From: CAZXCQ01 sp964639275
GTDB lineage: Bacteria; Desulfobacterota; DSM-4660; Desulfatiglandales; Desulfatiglandaceae
Assembly (NCBI GenBank): GCA_964639275.1
Contig: CAZXCQ010000235.1
Location: 1-9,855, forward strand
Direction of reading: 5' to 3'
Length of the DNA: 9,855 nucleotides
The notes under the pieces are model-generated. The model did not search any database. It had not been told where the DNA came from and saw only the letters and a list, made by a program, of their open reading frames with translations. Below are positions 1 to 7,048 of this stretch, in pieces. The stretch's first letter is position 1. Each line of letters starts with the position of its first letter. The position numbers and the translations under genes are program-made.

Positions 1-487
1 CAAAGGTCAGTCCATAGGCCTTGAGGACCAATTCGGCAATGACCGTACCTGAGAATCCGACCTTGCCCGGGACAATTCTCTTGTTCCGGAGGTCGGCCAC
101 CGTGTAGATATCGCTATTCTTGGGCACGGCGATCTGGAACACACCCGGGTAGAGGGAAAAGAGGTGACGCAGGTTCGTGTTCTTTTTCCTAAATTTCCCA
201 CGCCCTTCATAGGCGTTATAGGCCGTATGGGTGTAAGTCCACCCCAGATCCGCCCTGCCGGCATTGACTGCCTTACAGTTACCGACGCCGCCACCCGGGC
301 CGTTTGAGGTAGACAGATTGGTGTTTTTCTCCACGATGCTCATCATGGCCGATCCCAGTGGGTACCAGGATCCCCCCTCGGGGCCTGAGAACATACGCAG
401 GAACTTCTTTTCCGCGTGAACCGCAGGGGATGCCAGGCAAAGTGCCATGGCAATTATGAATCCCATAAAGACAATTCTCTTTGACAT
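1..487 (-). CDS. TAXI-family TRAP transporter solute-binding receptor, N-terminal half (partial)
   Basis: Minus-strand reading frame of 162 codons that runs off the left edge; the family is usually a little over 300 residues, so about half is present. It starts with a signal peptide (residues 1-25, hydrophobic core IIAMALCLA, likely cleavage VHA|EK), so the product should be periplasmic. The mature part has the TAXI receptor layout: FSGPEGGSWYPLGSAM near 33-48, a glycine-rich GPGGGVGNCKAVNAGRADLGW block at about 63-83, and a later FSGT segment. Such receptors capture a small organic acid or amino acid and hand it to a TRAP permease, which would lie beyond the left edge. The ATG at 487 is chosen because AAAGGAG lies 8 bases upstream (496-502). 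An in-frame ATG at 514 has no ribosome-binding site. The ligand cannot be predicted. Confidence 0.86.
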   Translation of the reverse strand, partial: MSKRIVFMGFIIAMALCLASPAVHAEKKFLRMFSGPEGGSWYPLGSAMMSIVEKNTNLSTSNGPGGGVGNCKAVNAGRADLGWTYTHTAYNAYEGRGKFRKKNTNLRHLFSLYPGVFQIAVPKNSDIYTVADLRNKRIVPGKVGFSGTVIAELVLKAYGLTF

Positions 488-495
488 CTCTCGTT

Positions 496-502
496 CTCCT
501 TT
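496..502 (-). promoter_or_regulatory. Ribosome-binding site of the TAXI receptor gene
   Basis: On the minus strand this reads AAAGGAG, with 8 bases to the ATG at 487. It decides between that start and an in-frame ATG nine codons upstream at 514, which has no purine-rich sequence in front of it. Confidence 0.7.
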
Positions 503-599
503 CTCTCTTTTCATGAGGGTTATAATAAGCCGATCTGCCTGCCTGCTCGGGTCCAACCGTGATTGTCCTTAACAGCGCAATAAGTCGCAGGGTTGGCCC

Positions 600-653
600 C
601 TGGATTCTCGCCCCTGTTGAGGCCACAGGGGCAGGCGCTTCGCGCGAATGACG
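600..653. repeat. Degenerate palindromic dispersed-type repeat with nested hairpin
   Basis: The outer ends CTGGATTC (600-607) and GAATGACG (646-653) match the two halves of a palindrome common between genes in many proteobacteria, which reads CTGGATTCCCGC...GCGGGAATGAC (often mistranslated as VIPAKAGIQ). Here the outer stem ATTC-x-CGC / GCG-x-GAAT keeps one mismatch. Between the arms sits a second, perfect 8-bp hairpin, GCCCCTGT (610-617) and ACAGGGGC (625-632), with a 7-base loop. There is no T-run after it on either strand, so it is not a typical intrinsic terminator. The family assignment comes from memory of the consensus, not from a search. Confidence 0.45.
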
Positions 654-1034
654 AAAAGGGCTATGTGCCCATCATTCCAGCAACAGCCATTCGTCTCCGA
701 GCTCATGGCCATTGGCGCAAATCTCTTGAACGGCCGTGCGGCCCGGTGAGATCTTCTCTGTCATCGACGGACTATAGGAGAGGGGGACTTGCCTGTCAAC
801 AGAAAACCGGGTAACCGCCTGTGCGGGCCAAACCTGTTTCATAGAACAACAGGCCTCCAAGCGCGATCCATTCGATGACGGTCTCCTCTTACGGCTTTGA
901 GGAATTTGGCAAGCATTGGCCCATAAGGACTTCATTTTTTATGTGGGCAGTATAGGCAAATTGGCATTGTGTATGGAGAGAAAGTGTGTCTTTTTCCTCT
1001 TGACAATCTGGCAAGAGACTTTTTTTCTACCAGT
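654..1034. other. Intergenic stretch with no recognisable gene
   Basis: About 380 bases between the repeat and the operator-like inverted repeat. Open frames here are short, lack ribosome-binding sites and give peptides with no family resemblance. No tRNA-like or obvious structured RNA was seen. A TTGACA at 1000-1005 has only a poor -10 partner near 1023-1028. It may be an untranslated leader or decayed DNA upstream of the TAXI gene. Confidence 0.4.
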
Positions 1035-1049
1035 TAAGGACGGTCCTTA
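1035..1049. promoter_or_regulatory. Perfect 7-bp inverted repeat, possible operator
   Basis: TAAGGAC-G-GTCCTTA is a perfect palindrome with a one-base centre. It lies about 75 bases upstream of the best promoter for the plus-strand genes, in the gap between two divergently transcribed units, and a TTGACA hexamer stands 30 bases to its left. Size and symmetry suit a dimeric regulator, but no regulator gene is in view and the site matches no operator I can name. Confidence 0.3.
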
Positions 1050-1122
1050 TGTTGTTTGTGTTGTCACAGCCCTTTGGCATGTGTCTTGAGGGTCGCAGAT
1101 GCACCGTGGAGTGGATCGGGAC

Positions 1123-1151
1123 TTGAAATCTGGGAGAAAACAATGGATAAT
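1123..1151 (+). promoter_or_regulatory. Sigma-70-type promoter candidate for the secreted-protein/SYLF/AsmA genes
   Basis: TTGAAA (1123-1128) and GATAAT (1146-1151) are separated by exactly 17 bases. Each hexamer differs from consensus at one position. Transcription would begin near 1158, giving a leader of about 55 bases before the ATG at 1213. It is the best-matching promoter in the window, but the call rests on motif matching only. Confidence 0.5.
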
Positions 1152-1167
1152 ATAGGAGGTAGTCTAA

Positions 1168-1194
1168 TTGGCGGACCATGAACATTGTCTTTGA
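1168..1194 (+). CDS. Possible 8-codon leader ORF (weak)
   Basis: A near-perfect Shine-Dalgarno sequence AGGAGGT (1154-1160) is followed, 7 bases later, by a TTG codon opening the frame MADHEHCL-stop (TTG read as Met). It lies between the promoter candidate and the secreted-protein gene, whose own ribosome-binding site is GGAGGAG at 1201-1207. The strong but otherwise unused Shine-Dalgarno is the only reason to propose it. An alternative reading uses ATG 1178, 17 bases from the site and so poorly spaced, and gives a frame overlapping the real gene. Chance is quite possible. Confidence 0.2.
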   Translation: MADHEHCL

Positions 1195-1212
1195 TAAAAG
1201 GGAGGAGATGAA

Positions 1213-1707
1213 ATGTACAAGAGGATCTTTTTGGTCGTTACCGTGCTTTGTCTGGTACCATTTTTCACAGTGGCCAATGCCCAGGAGTATAACATCGCCA
1301 ATTATGTCTTTACCTGGCATGTGGCTAAGGCGGGTGATGTAAGTATGGAGATTCAAAAGAGGCCGGCCGGCGTTTCGGTGACTCTGGCAAGTCCTGGAGC
1401 AATGCTCGCACGCCTGACCATGACGCCTTCCGAGGCCAAGGCCGTGGGTGAGGTATTAAAAAATACCGGGGAGTATTATGACAGGCAGATGAAAAAGAAG
1501 GAGCCAAACGTCCAGGAAATGGTTTCTGCAGGGGACTATAAGGTCTATTTTTCCTCATCCCGGGGCATGAAATTCGAGGTGAGTGTCAGAAAATCTGCTG
1601 TGGGTGCTGCTGTGTTGCTGAACAAGGATCAGGCGATAAAGATGGGAAAATACCTGGTGGATGCCGAAAAGATGGCCGCCCTGGTCAACGAGCGCATCAA
1701 ACCATAA
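1213..1707 (+). CDS. Small secreted protein of unknown function
   Basis: A 164-residue protein with a clear signal peptide: MYKR, hydrophobic core IFLVVTVLCLVPFF, likely cleavage ANA|QE after residue 23. The mature chain of about 141 residues has no cysteine and no transmembrane segment, so it is probably a soluble periplasmic or secreted protein. It seems to hold a beta-rich first part (about 35-70, including VSVTLASPGAMLARLTM), a charged helical stretch with KKKEPN near 95-101, a second beta-rich part (YKVYFSSS, FEVSVRKSA) and a C-terminal helix. I do not recognise the family. The start is well supported by GGAGGAG 5 bases upstream. It is followed after 130 bases by the SYLF gene on the same strand, which suggests an envelope role. 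A repeated two-domain build is conceivable but not demonstrated. Confidence 0.82.
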   Translation: MYKRIFLVVTVLCLVPFFTVANAQEYNIANYVFTWHVAKAGDVSMEIQKRPAGVSVTLASPGAMLARLTMTPSEAKAVGEVLKNTGEYYDRQMKKKEPNVQEMVSAGDYKVYFSSSRGMKFEVSVRKSAVGAAVLLNKDQAIKMGKYLVDAEKMAALVNERIKP

Positions 1708-1743
1708 TCCCGGCCAGGAAGGCTTCCACGTCTTAGAGGCACT

Positions 1744-1765
1744 TCCAAACCCGCAGGATTAACCT
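1744..1765 (+). other. Small inverted repeat in the gap before the SYLF gene
   Basis: GCAGG and CCTGC (around 1753-1767) are separated by ATTAA and could form a 5-bp hairpin. There is no following T-run, so it is not a convincing terminator, and read-through into the SYLF gene is likely. A weak promoter-like pair, TTGCTC (1786-1791) and TACAAT (1808-1813) with a 16-base spacer, lies beyond it. Confidence 0.2.
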
Positions 1766-1837
1766 GCAGACCGGTTCGCGCGTGTTTGCTCTCGGAGTGC
1801 GAGGAATTACAATAAGGCTATAGCAAAGGAGGAGATC

Positions 1838-2554
1838 ATGAAAACAAATCACAAGGCTACGGTTATCCTGTTTCGTTTACTCACCTGCGCGCTTATGTTT
1901 GGGTTCTTTGCCCTGGTGGCTGCGCCGGCAGGTGCGGGTGAGGCCCTCAAACAGCAGTTGCTGGTGGATGAGGCATGTGTTGCGTTAAGCAATTTTGTGG
2001 CTGAGCCGGATATGGAGTGGCTCCGCGCCCACTTTAAGGACTCAAAGGGGGCGCTGATCATACCAACAATGGTAAAGGCCGGGTTTATCTTTGGGGGTTC
2101 GGGCGGCAGGGGGGTCTTGCTTGCCAGAGATGCAAAGACAGGTCAGTGGAGCCAGCCTGTTTTTTACGATCTCGGATCTGTCAGTTTTGGTTTACAGATC
2201 GGCGCAGAGACTGCAGCAGTCATCCTTCTGGTCAGGACTCAGCGGGGCATGGAGGGGCTCTACGGTTCTTCCTTTAAGCTCGGGGCAGACGTCTCGGTGG
2301 CGGTCGGACCGGTGGGTATGGGTGCCGCCGCAAAGAGTGTGACCGCAGACCTTGTGTCTTTTTTCCAGACAAAAGGGGCTTATGCGGGCATCTCTCTGGA
2401 TGGTTCGGTGATAGAGGTAAACGGCGACTGGAATAAGACCTATTACGGCAAGGATGTGAGGCCGGTAGACATCCTGGTCAAGAAAGATGTAAGCAATCCC
2501 CAGTCCGCAAAGCTCCGTGAGGCGCTGTTTAAGGCCTCCCAGGCTACCAGGTAG
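1838..2554 (+). CDS. Exported SYLF-domain (Ysc84/DUF500 family) lipid-binding protein
   Basis: A 238-residue protein with an N-terminal signal peptide (about 1-33, core LLTCALMFGFFALVAAP, likely cleavage AGA|GE), so probably periplasmic or outer-membrane associated. Most of the mature chain is a SYLF domain. Its signs are ALIIPTMVKAGFIFGGSGGRGVL at 72-94, the QPVFYDLGSVSFGLQIGAE block at 106-124, the repeated glycine/alanine segment ADVSVAVGPVGMGAAA near 150-165, and the C-terminal AGISLDGSVIEVN and YYGKDVRPVDIL motifs at 183-213. Eukaryotic Ysc84/SH3YL1 members bind phosphoinositides; bacterial members are thought to bind lipids but their role is poorly defined. AAAGGAGGAG ends a few bases before the ATG and fixes the start. 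The large AsmA-like gene follows after 150 bases, so the two may share a transcript and a lipid-related job. Confidence 0.93.
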   Translation: MKTNHKATVILFRLLTCALMFGFFALVAAPAGAGEALKQQLLVDEACVALSNFVAEPDMEWLRAHFKDSKGALIIPTMVKAGFIFGGSGGRGVLLARDAKTGQWSQPVFYDLGSVSFGLQIGAETAAVILLVRTQRGMEGLYGSSFKLGADVSVAVGPVGMGAAAKSVTADLVSFFQTKGAYAGISLDGSVIEVNGDWNKTYYGKDVRPVDILVKKDVSNPQSAKLREALFKASQATR

Positions 2555-2589
2555 AGGGGCAGCTTCTGCTGGTCTGCTGCTGGATCAAC

Positions 2590-2636
2590 AGGCGATAGAC
2601 GCAATCCTAATCGTTTACGCCGGGGCCGCATCGCCT
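2590..2636 (+). repeat. Inverted repeat in the SYLF-AsmA spacer
   Basis: AGGCGAT (2590-2596) and ATCGCCT (2630-2636) are exact inverted copies around a 33-base loop, and GGAT/ATCC just outside could extend the pairing. No T-run follows. It may be an mRNA structure between two co-transcribed genes, or chance. Confidence 0.22.
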
Positions 2637-2704
2637 CAGCGTATCCGATTTGGAAGGGGTGCCCAGCGCGCACGTATGGGCCTAAGGTTGGCCTGGAGGG
2701 TTGA

Positions 2705-5700
2705 TTGAGCAGGAAAAGAAAGAGACTGGTCTGGGTATTGCGTGCCTTGGGGGCATTTCTCTGCCTCCTGCTTGCCCTTCTGGTCTTGGCACCCAGGCTC
2801 ATCAACCTTGAACCTATAAAGGAAAAGGTCCTGGCCAGTTTTTCCCAAAAGTTGGGCGGTCAGGTGGAATATCAGAGGATCGGCATCTCAATCTTGCCCC
2901 GCCCCTGCCTGGTGCTGCATGAGGGCAACCTGTCGATCCCGGGAAAGATCACAGGGACTATGGAGTCGCTGACAATCTATCCCAAGGTCTTACCCCTCCT
3001 AAAGGGGCAAGTGCGGATCTCAAAACTGCTTGCCGATGCCCCTGACTTCAAAATAGACCTGCCCAGGCAACCGAAAAACCATGAGAAAGGGGGCGACGAT
3101 ATTTCTCTCGCTCTCATCGAAAAGAAGGTGACCCCTATTTTGGCGGTGATGGTCTTGAAAGCAGCTGGGCTCAGGGTCCAGGTCGAAAGGGGCAGGTTGA
3201 GTTTTTTGGAAGGAAACAACCCATGGCTCTGGTTTCAGGACATTGAGGGTCGCATTGGTCTCCCCCCCGACACCCTGAATCTAGCGATCACTTGCAAATC
3301 AAACCTCTCTGAGGAAATCTCTTTTAACGGGGGATTGGATTCGGAAGATCTCAGGGGGAAAGGTCGTCTTGTGCTGAGCCGGCTGCGGCCTCAGGTGGTG
3401 ACCGATTTGCTTTTTCCGAAGGCCTCAATGCATGTGGCAGACGCGGAGATGGACCTATCGGCCGTGTTTAAGATCGACGGCCCCAAGACCTTTCAAACGG
3501 ACCTGGATGGCAATGTGTCCCGCCTGACCTTGCGCAAGGGCAATGAGAAACTGGTGCTAAAAGGGGCGACCCTCAATGGCGGCGTCTATCTGGATGGGGA
3601 CAAGACCCGGGTTTCGTTGAGCCAACTGGATATGGATTATCCCCGGCTTGGGATGACCGGAGAGTTGCTGATGGGGCCTGGGCAGCGTCGGGTGAGTGTC
3701 CGGTTGGAAGGGAAAGGGGTTGATGTTCATTCTTTTCGAGAAGCAGCCCTGGCAGTAGCCGGGGATATGCCCGTTACGCAGGAGATTTTTTCGATTGTCA
3801 AAGGGGGACAGGTGCCGCTGATAACCCTCCATATGGCGGGGGAGTCCCCCGCGGATCTGGGAGAGATCAAAAATACCCTCATAGAGGGCCGCATCATTGA
3901 CGGGAAGATCTTTGTGCCCGATGCAGAACTGGATCTCGAAGATGTAAAGGGGGAAGTGGTCATATCCAAAGGGTTCCTGGAAGGAAAAGGGCTTGAAGCA
4001 ACTCTTGGCAAGACCCGGGGAAGCCAGGGGATTCTGAAACTGGGTCTTGTGGGAGATCCTGCCCCATTTCATCTGGATATGATGGTGAAGGCTGACGTGG
4101 CTGAGATCCCGGCCGTACTAGAACGCCTGGTTCACAACAAATCCGTGGTAAGAGAGATCGACCTTATAAGGAAGCTCGAGGGCAATGTCACGGCCAGACT
4201 GATCCTGGGGGAGAGCCTCGGGTCGATCAAGACACGTGTCAATGTCTCTCAATTGCACCTTCTGGCAAAATATGAGCGGCTTCCCTATCCCCTGGTAGTC
4301 ACCGCCGGCCAGTTGTCGTTTGATGGGACCCGTCTCTCCGTAAGTGATCTATCCGGCAAACTCGGAAATAGCGGTTTTTCCCAGCTCTCCGGCGGATTTG
4401 ACTGGGACCAGGCGCCTTACCTGGAGGTCAAGTCCGGGGATTTAAATATCTCGTTGGACGAGGTATACGCATGGTTTTCGTCCTTCAAGCAGTTAAGGGA
4501 GAGACTCAAAGAGCCAAAAGGTGTTAAGGGTAGGCTTGCGCTTACGGCCATCAGCCTGAAGGGCCCGTTCCTGGTTCCCCGGCGCTGGAGTTTCCAGGTC
4601 ACGGGGGAGGCGAAAGGGCTTTTGGTGGATGCGATCTTGGGCGGCCCCGGAGAAGTGCCTCAGGCAAGCTTTGATGCGACCGAGAAGACCCTTTCCTTAA
4701 AAGATGCCCAAATCAACCTGCCAGATGCCTTCCTGAATGTATCGGGCAGACTGGACGACTATCTGGACGAACTCAGCAGGGTGGACATCCAATTTGATGG
4801 AGATTTGGGGGCTGGGGCCCTGCGCCGGTTCGCGGGGCTTGCGGGTATGCCCACCCTCCCGGAGCTTCGGTCTCCCCTGTCTATCTCAAAGGCCCATCTT
4901 GTATGGGAAAGGGGAGGCATGGCGGGTTTTAGCGGCAATCTGGATGTAAAGGAGGGGCCAAGGCTCTCCATGGATATTGTTTATGAAGATGGTAACCTTG
5001 GGATCAAGCGCTTGGGGATTGAGGATAAGGATTCAAGTGCTGTCATGGGCTTTGATCTGACCCAGAAAGAGATCGGGTTAAGGTTCTCCGGTCATTTGAA
5101 AAGGACGACACTCGAGAAGTTTCTGCCGGAGACCCGGTTTCCCACAGGTTCGATAACGGGGGATTTTCAGGCCCGGTTTGAAAGGGATCACCCCATGAAT
5201 GGCACGGCAACGGGCAACCTGGAGGGGGCTGAAATATCGTTCCCGTCGAAGATCGTGGGGCCCCTTAGAGTTGAACGTTTTTCCCTCTCGGCCAAAGAAA
5301 AGGAGTTTGTGTTACAACCTGCCATTATCGAATGGGGCGACACCCGGTTGGTGTTTGAAGGAAAACTCGGTCTTGATGGGGAAAAGATACGGCTCGACAT
5401 GGACGTCTCTGCGGATGGTTTGGATGTCGAAGAACTGGCTGCTTTTGTGCGGAAGGAAGAGAAACAGGGAGTGCCAGGGGAAGGCAAGGGCCCAAGGGAA
5501 TGGCCGCTGCGGGGGGAGCTGAGGGTGAAGAGCGACCACCTCCAGTACCGAAAATTTGTCTGGCGCCCGCTCCATGTGAACCTCTCTTTTGACCCCGATG
5601 GTATTGCGGCTTCGATAGTCAAGGCCAATCTGTGTGGAATTTCCATGCCGGGGACTTTGAAGTTATCAGACAAAGGGCTTCAACTGGATTTTCGGCCCGT

Positions 5701-6379
5701 ATGTGAGAATCAAAAACTCAATCCGACCATTATCTGTCTGACCGATAGAACGATGAACATGGACGGCACATTCGACTTTAGGGGGGGAGTCACGGGAAAG
5801 GGCACGGGCCACGACTTGACCCGCTCGCTCCAGGGGTCGTTTGAATGTGTTGCCAAGGATGGACAGATCTATCGAGCCGATCTGCTGGCAGAGATCCTGG
5901 CCATTTTGAACGTCACGGATATTTTTGAGGAGATCCTAAAGGGAAAGCTCCCTGACCTGGCGAAAGAAGGGTTTCCCTATAAATCCATAACGGTCAAGGC
6001 CAGGCTTGAGAACGGTAAACTTATCCTGACGGAAATGGTCATGGATGGGGCCACCATAGACCTGGCCGGCCACGGTGAAATTGACCTGGTAGACGAAAAG
6101 GTAGATGTGATAATCCTGGCCTCTTTTCTCAGCACCGTGGACAGTATCGTGAAACTGATTCCCCTCGTGGGGCATATCCTGAACGGGACCCTCATCTCAA
6201 TACCGATCAAGGTGACAGGGGATTGGAGGCATCCGGATGTTCACTATGTTCCGGCATCAGCGGTCGGGTCGGGTTTGTTAGGGATTGTCGAAAGAACCCT
6301 TAAGCTTCCCATAAAGGTGATAGAGCCGATCCTGCAAAAAGACAAAAAAAAGCCGCCCGAGCCGCAACAAAAGAATTAG
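2705..6379 (+). CDS. Large AsmA-like envelope protein (AsmA/YhdP/TamB type)
   Basis: A 1224-residue protein with a basic N-terminus (SRKRKR), one transmembrane anchor at about 11-30 (LRALGAFLCLLLALLVLAP) and then the classical AsmA opening: INLEPIKEKVLASFSQKLGG, IGISILPRPCLVLHEG and a LLKGQVRISKL segment near 98. The long middle is rich in alternating hydrophobic beta strands, as in the repeating beta-groove proteins AsmA, YhdP and TamB that bridge inner and outer membrane for phospholipid transport. The last 180 residues (from about 1043) are an AsmA-like C-terminal domain with GSFECVAKDGQIYRADLLAEIL and a closing GSGLLGIVERTLKLPIKVIEP motif, then a lysine/proline tail. Length is close to YhdP. 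The start is a TTG at 2705, directly after an in-frame TGA (2702-2704), so no upstream extension exists; GGAGG at 2695-2699 sits 5 bases before it. It is probably transcribed with the SYLF and secreted-protein genes. The lipid-transport role is from family knowledge. Confidence 0.92.
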   Translation: MSRKRKRLVWVLRALGAFLCLLLALLVLAPRLINLEPIKEKVLASFSQKLGGQVEYQRIGISILPRPCLVLHEGNLSIPGKITGTMESLTIYPKVLPLLKGQVRISKLLADAPDFKIDLPRQPKNHEKGGDDISLALIEKKVTPILAVMVLKAAGLRVQVERGRLSFLEGNNPWLWFQDIEGRIGLPPDTLNLAITCKSNLSEEISFNGGLDSEDLRGKGRLVLSRLRPQVVTDLLFPKASMHVADAEMDLSAVFKIDGPKTFQTDLDGNVSRLTLRKGNEKLVLKGATLNGGVYLDGDKTRVSLSQLDMDYPRLGMTGELLMGPGQRRVSVRLEGKGVDVHSFREAALAVAGDMPVTQEIFSIVKGGQVPLITLHMAGESPADLGEIKNTLIEGRIIDGKIFVPDAELDLEDVKGEVVISKGFLEGKGLEATLGKTRGSQGILKLGLVGDPAPFHLDMMVKADVAEIPAVLERLVHNKSVVREIDLIRKLEGNVTARLILGESLGSIKTRVNVSQLHLLAKYERLPYPLVVTAGQLSFDGTRLSVSDLSGKLGNSGFSQLSGGFDWDQAPYLEVKSGDLNISLDEVYAWFSSFKQLRERLKEPKGVKGRLALTAISLKGPFLVPRRWSFQVTGEAKGLLVDAILGGPGEVPQASFDATEKTLSLKDAQINLPDAFLNVSGRLDDYLDELSRVDIQFDGDLGAGALRRFAGLAGMPTLPELRSPLSISKAHLVWERGGMAGFSGNLDVKEGPRLSMDIVYEDGNLGIKRLGIEDKDSSAVMGFDLTQKEIGLRFSGHLKRTTLEKFLPETRFPTGSITGDFQARFERDHPMNGTATGNLEGAEISFPSKIVGPLRVERFSLSAKEKEFVLQPAIIEWGDTRLVFEGKLGLDGEKIRLDMDVSADGLDVEELAAFVRKEEKQGVPGEGKGPREWPLRGELRVKSDHLQYRKFVWRPLHVNLSFDPDGIAASIVKANLCGISMPGTLKLSDKGLQLDFRPVCENQKLNPTIICLTDRTMNMDGTFDFRGGVTGKGTGHDLTRSLQGSFECVAKDGQIYRADLLAEILAILNVTDIFEEILKGKLPDLAKEGFPYKSITVKARLENGKLILTEMVMDGATIDLAGHGEIDLVDEKVDVIILASFLSTVDSIVKLIPLVGHILNGTLISIPIKVTGDWRHPDVHYVPASAVGSGLLGIVERTLKLPIKVIEPILQKDKKKPPEPQQKN

Positions 6380-6420
6380 CCCGCGTATCACTTTAGCTAT
6401 TTTAAAACTAACACTCGGGC

Positions 6421-6453
6421 CGGGCAAGGGGGGTTCCGAACCCCTCTTGCCCG
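6421..6453. terminator. Strong bidirectional terminator hairpin between convergent genes
   Basis: CGGGCAAGGGGGGTT (6421-6435) pairs with AACCCCTCTTGCCCG (6439-6453) over 15 positions, with a single G-T wobble and a 3-base loop CCG. It lies 41 bases after the AsmA-like gene and 31 bases after the minus-strand comE gene. The downstream T-runs are short on both sides (ACTTTC on plus; GTTAGTTTT some 10 bases out on minus), so it is an imperfect intrinsic terminator in sequence but very stable in structure. Confidence 0.72.
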
Positions 6454-6459
6454 ACTTTC

Positions 6460-6482
6460 AAAAGGCTAGAGGGTTACTAGCC
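6460..6482 (-). terminator. Second small terminator hairpin just after comE
   Basis: On the minus strand GGCTAG and CTAGCC (6477-6482 and 6464-6469) form a 6-bp stem with a 7-base loop, followed directly by TTTT (6463-6460). It starts two bases beyond the comE stop codon and works in series with the larger hairpin. Confidence 0.5.
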
Positions 6483-6484
6483 CG

Positions 6485-7048
6485 CTAATCTTTTAGGGCC
6501 AGCATGAATTGGTTTTTGATATAGACTGGACTTTTGGGTGGACGGCCGGGAGCCCCGGTGGAATCTGTCCTGGCCACCAGGATCCACGGGCCTGGGGAGG
6601 AAAGGACCCGGGAAAGGGCCTCCTTAAAGGCGCTTAGGGTATCTGCCATCAAGACCTGGGTGAAGCCAGCGCCTCTGGCAATTGCTGCCAGATCAGCCTT
6701 TTGACTGGTATGGGTGGGTTGCCCCCCGGTAAGCTGGTACAGTCCATTATCCCAGATAATATGCGCGAGGTTAACCGGGGCTTCACTGGCTGCGGTTGTC
6801 AGCGAGTTTAGATTCATGAGAATAGCCCCATCGCCGTCCAGTATGATGACCTTCTTATCGGGCCGCGCCATCGCCAGCCCCAGTCCGATCGAAGAGGCCA
6901 TACCCATGGAGTTCCACATATAAAAGTTGGCCCCCCGATCTCCGGCAGCGGTGAAGAGATCGAATTTGGGATTACCACAGGAGGCGATAACCGGCTCATC
7001 GGAGAGCTGTTCAAGCAGGTATCGGGTTGCTTCCAATCGATTGATCAT
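6485..7048 (-). CDS. comE: Sulfopyruvate decarboxylase-type ThDP enzyme, beta subunit (ComE homologue)
   Basis: A 187-residue protein forming the cofactor-binding (PP) half of a split thiamine-diphosphate decarboxylase. Visible motifs are NFYMWNSMGMASSIGLGLAMA at about 41-61, the ThDP/metal motif GDG (72-74) with 26 residues to N101 in IIWDNGLY, and TGGQPTHT at 107-114, all typical of sulfopyruvate and phosphonopyruvate decarboxylases. Archaeal ComE is about 188 residues, almost the same length. With ComD it should decarboxylate a 2-oxoacid bearing an acidic head group, classically sulfopyruvate to sulfoacetaldehyde; in methanogens this serves coenzyme M synthesis. Its ATG overlaps the comD stop codon as ATGA (7045-7048), so translation is coupled and equal subunit amounts are expected. 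It is the last gene of the cassette, followed by two terminator hairpins. Phosphonopyruvate or an unrelated 2-oxoacid are alternative substrates. Confidence 0.86.
   Translation of the reverse strand: MINRLEATRYLLEQLSDEPVIASCGNPKFDLFTAAGDRGANFYMWNSMGMASSIGLGLAMARPDKKVIILDGDGAILMNLNSLTTAASEAPVNLAHIIWDNGLYQLTGGQPTHTSQKADLAAIARGAGFTQVLMADTLSAFKEALSRVLSSPGPWILVARTDSTGAPGRPPKSPVYIKNQFMLALKD

Noticed and set aside
521..550. TATTAT (minus strand, 522-527) as a -10 box for the TAXI gene.
   Set aside because: No acceptable -35 hexamer at 16-18 bases; TTGGAC is 23 bases away.
796..891. A 30-codon minus-strand stretch between stops with a protein-like sequence (VIEWIALGGLLFYETGLA) behind a GAGGAG sequence.
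   Set aside because: It has no ATG, GTG or suitably placed TTG start, is very short and matches no known protein; at most a remnant.
672..935. An 87-codon minus-strand open frame upstream of the TAXI gene.
   Set aside because: No ribosome-binding site, low-complexity unlikely composition and no family resemblance; it ends near the repeat region.
1074..1089. Sigma-54-like sequence TTGGCATG-TGTC-TTGA upstream of the secreted-protein gene.
   Set aside because: The -24 element fits, but the -12 element has GA instead of the nearly invariant GC, and a better sigma-70 candidate lies at 1123-1151.
3557..4072. A 171-codon frame antisense to the AsmA-like gene.
   Set aside because: The plus-strand frame is continuous and clearly AsmA-like; the antisense peptide shows no domain and is a shadow.
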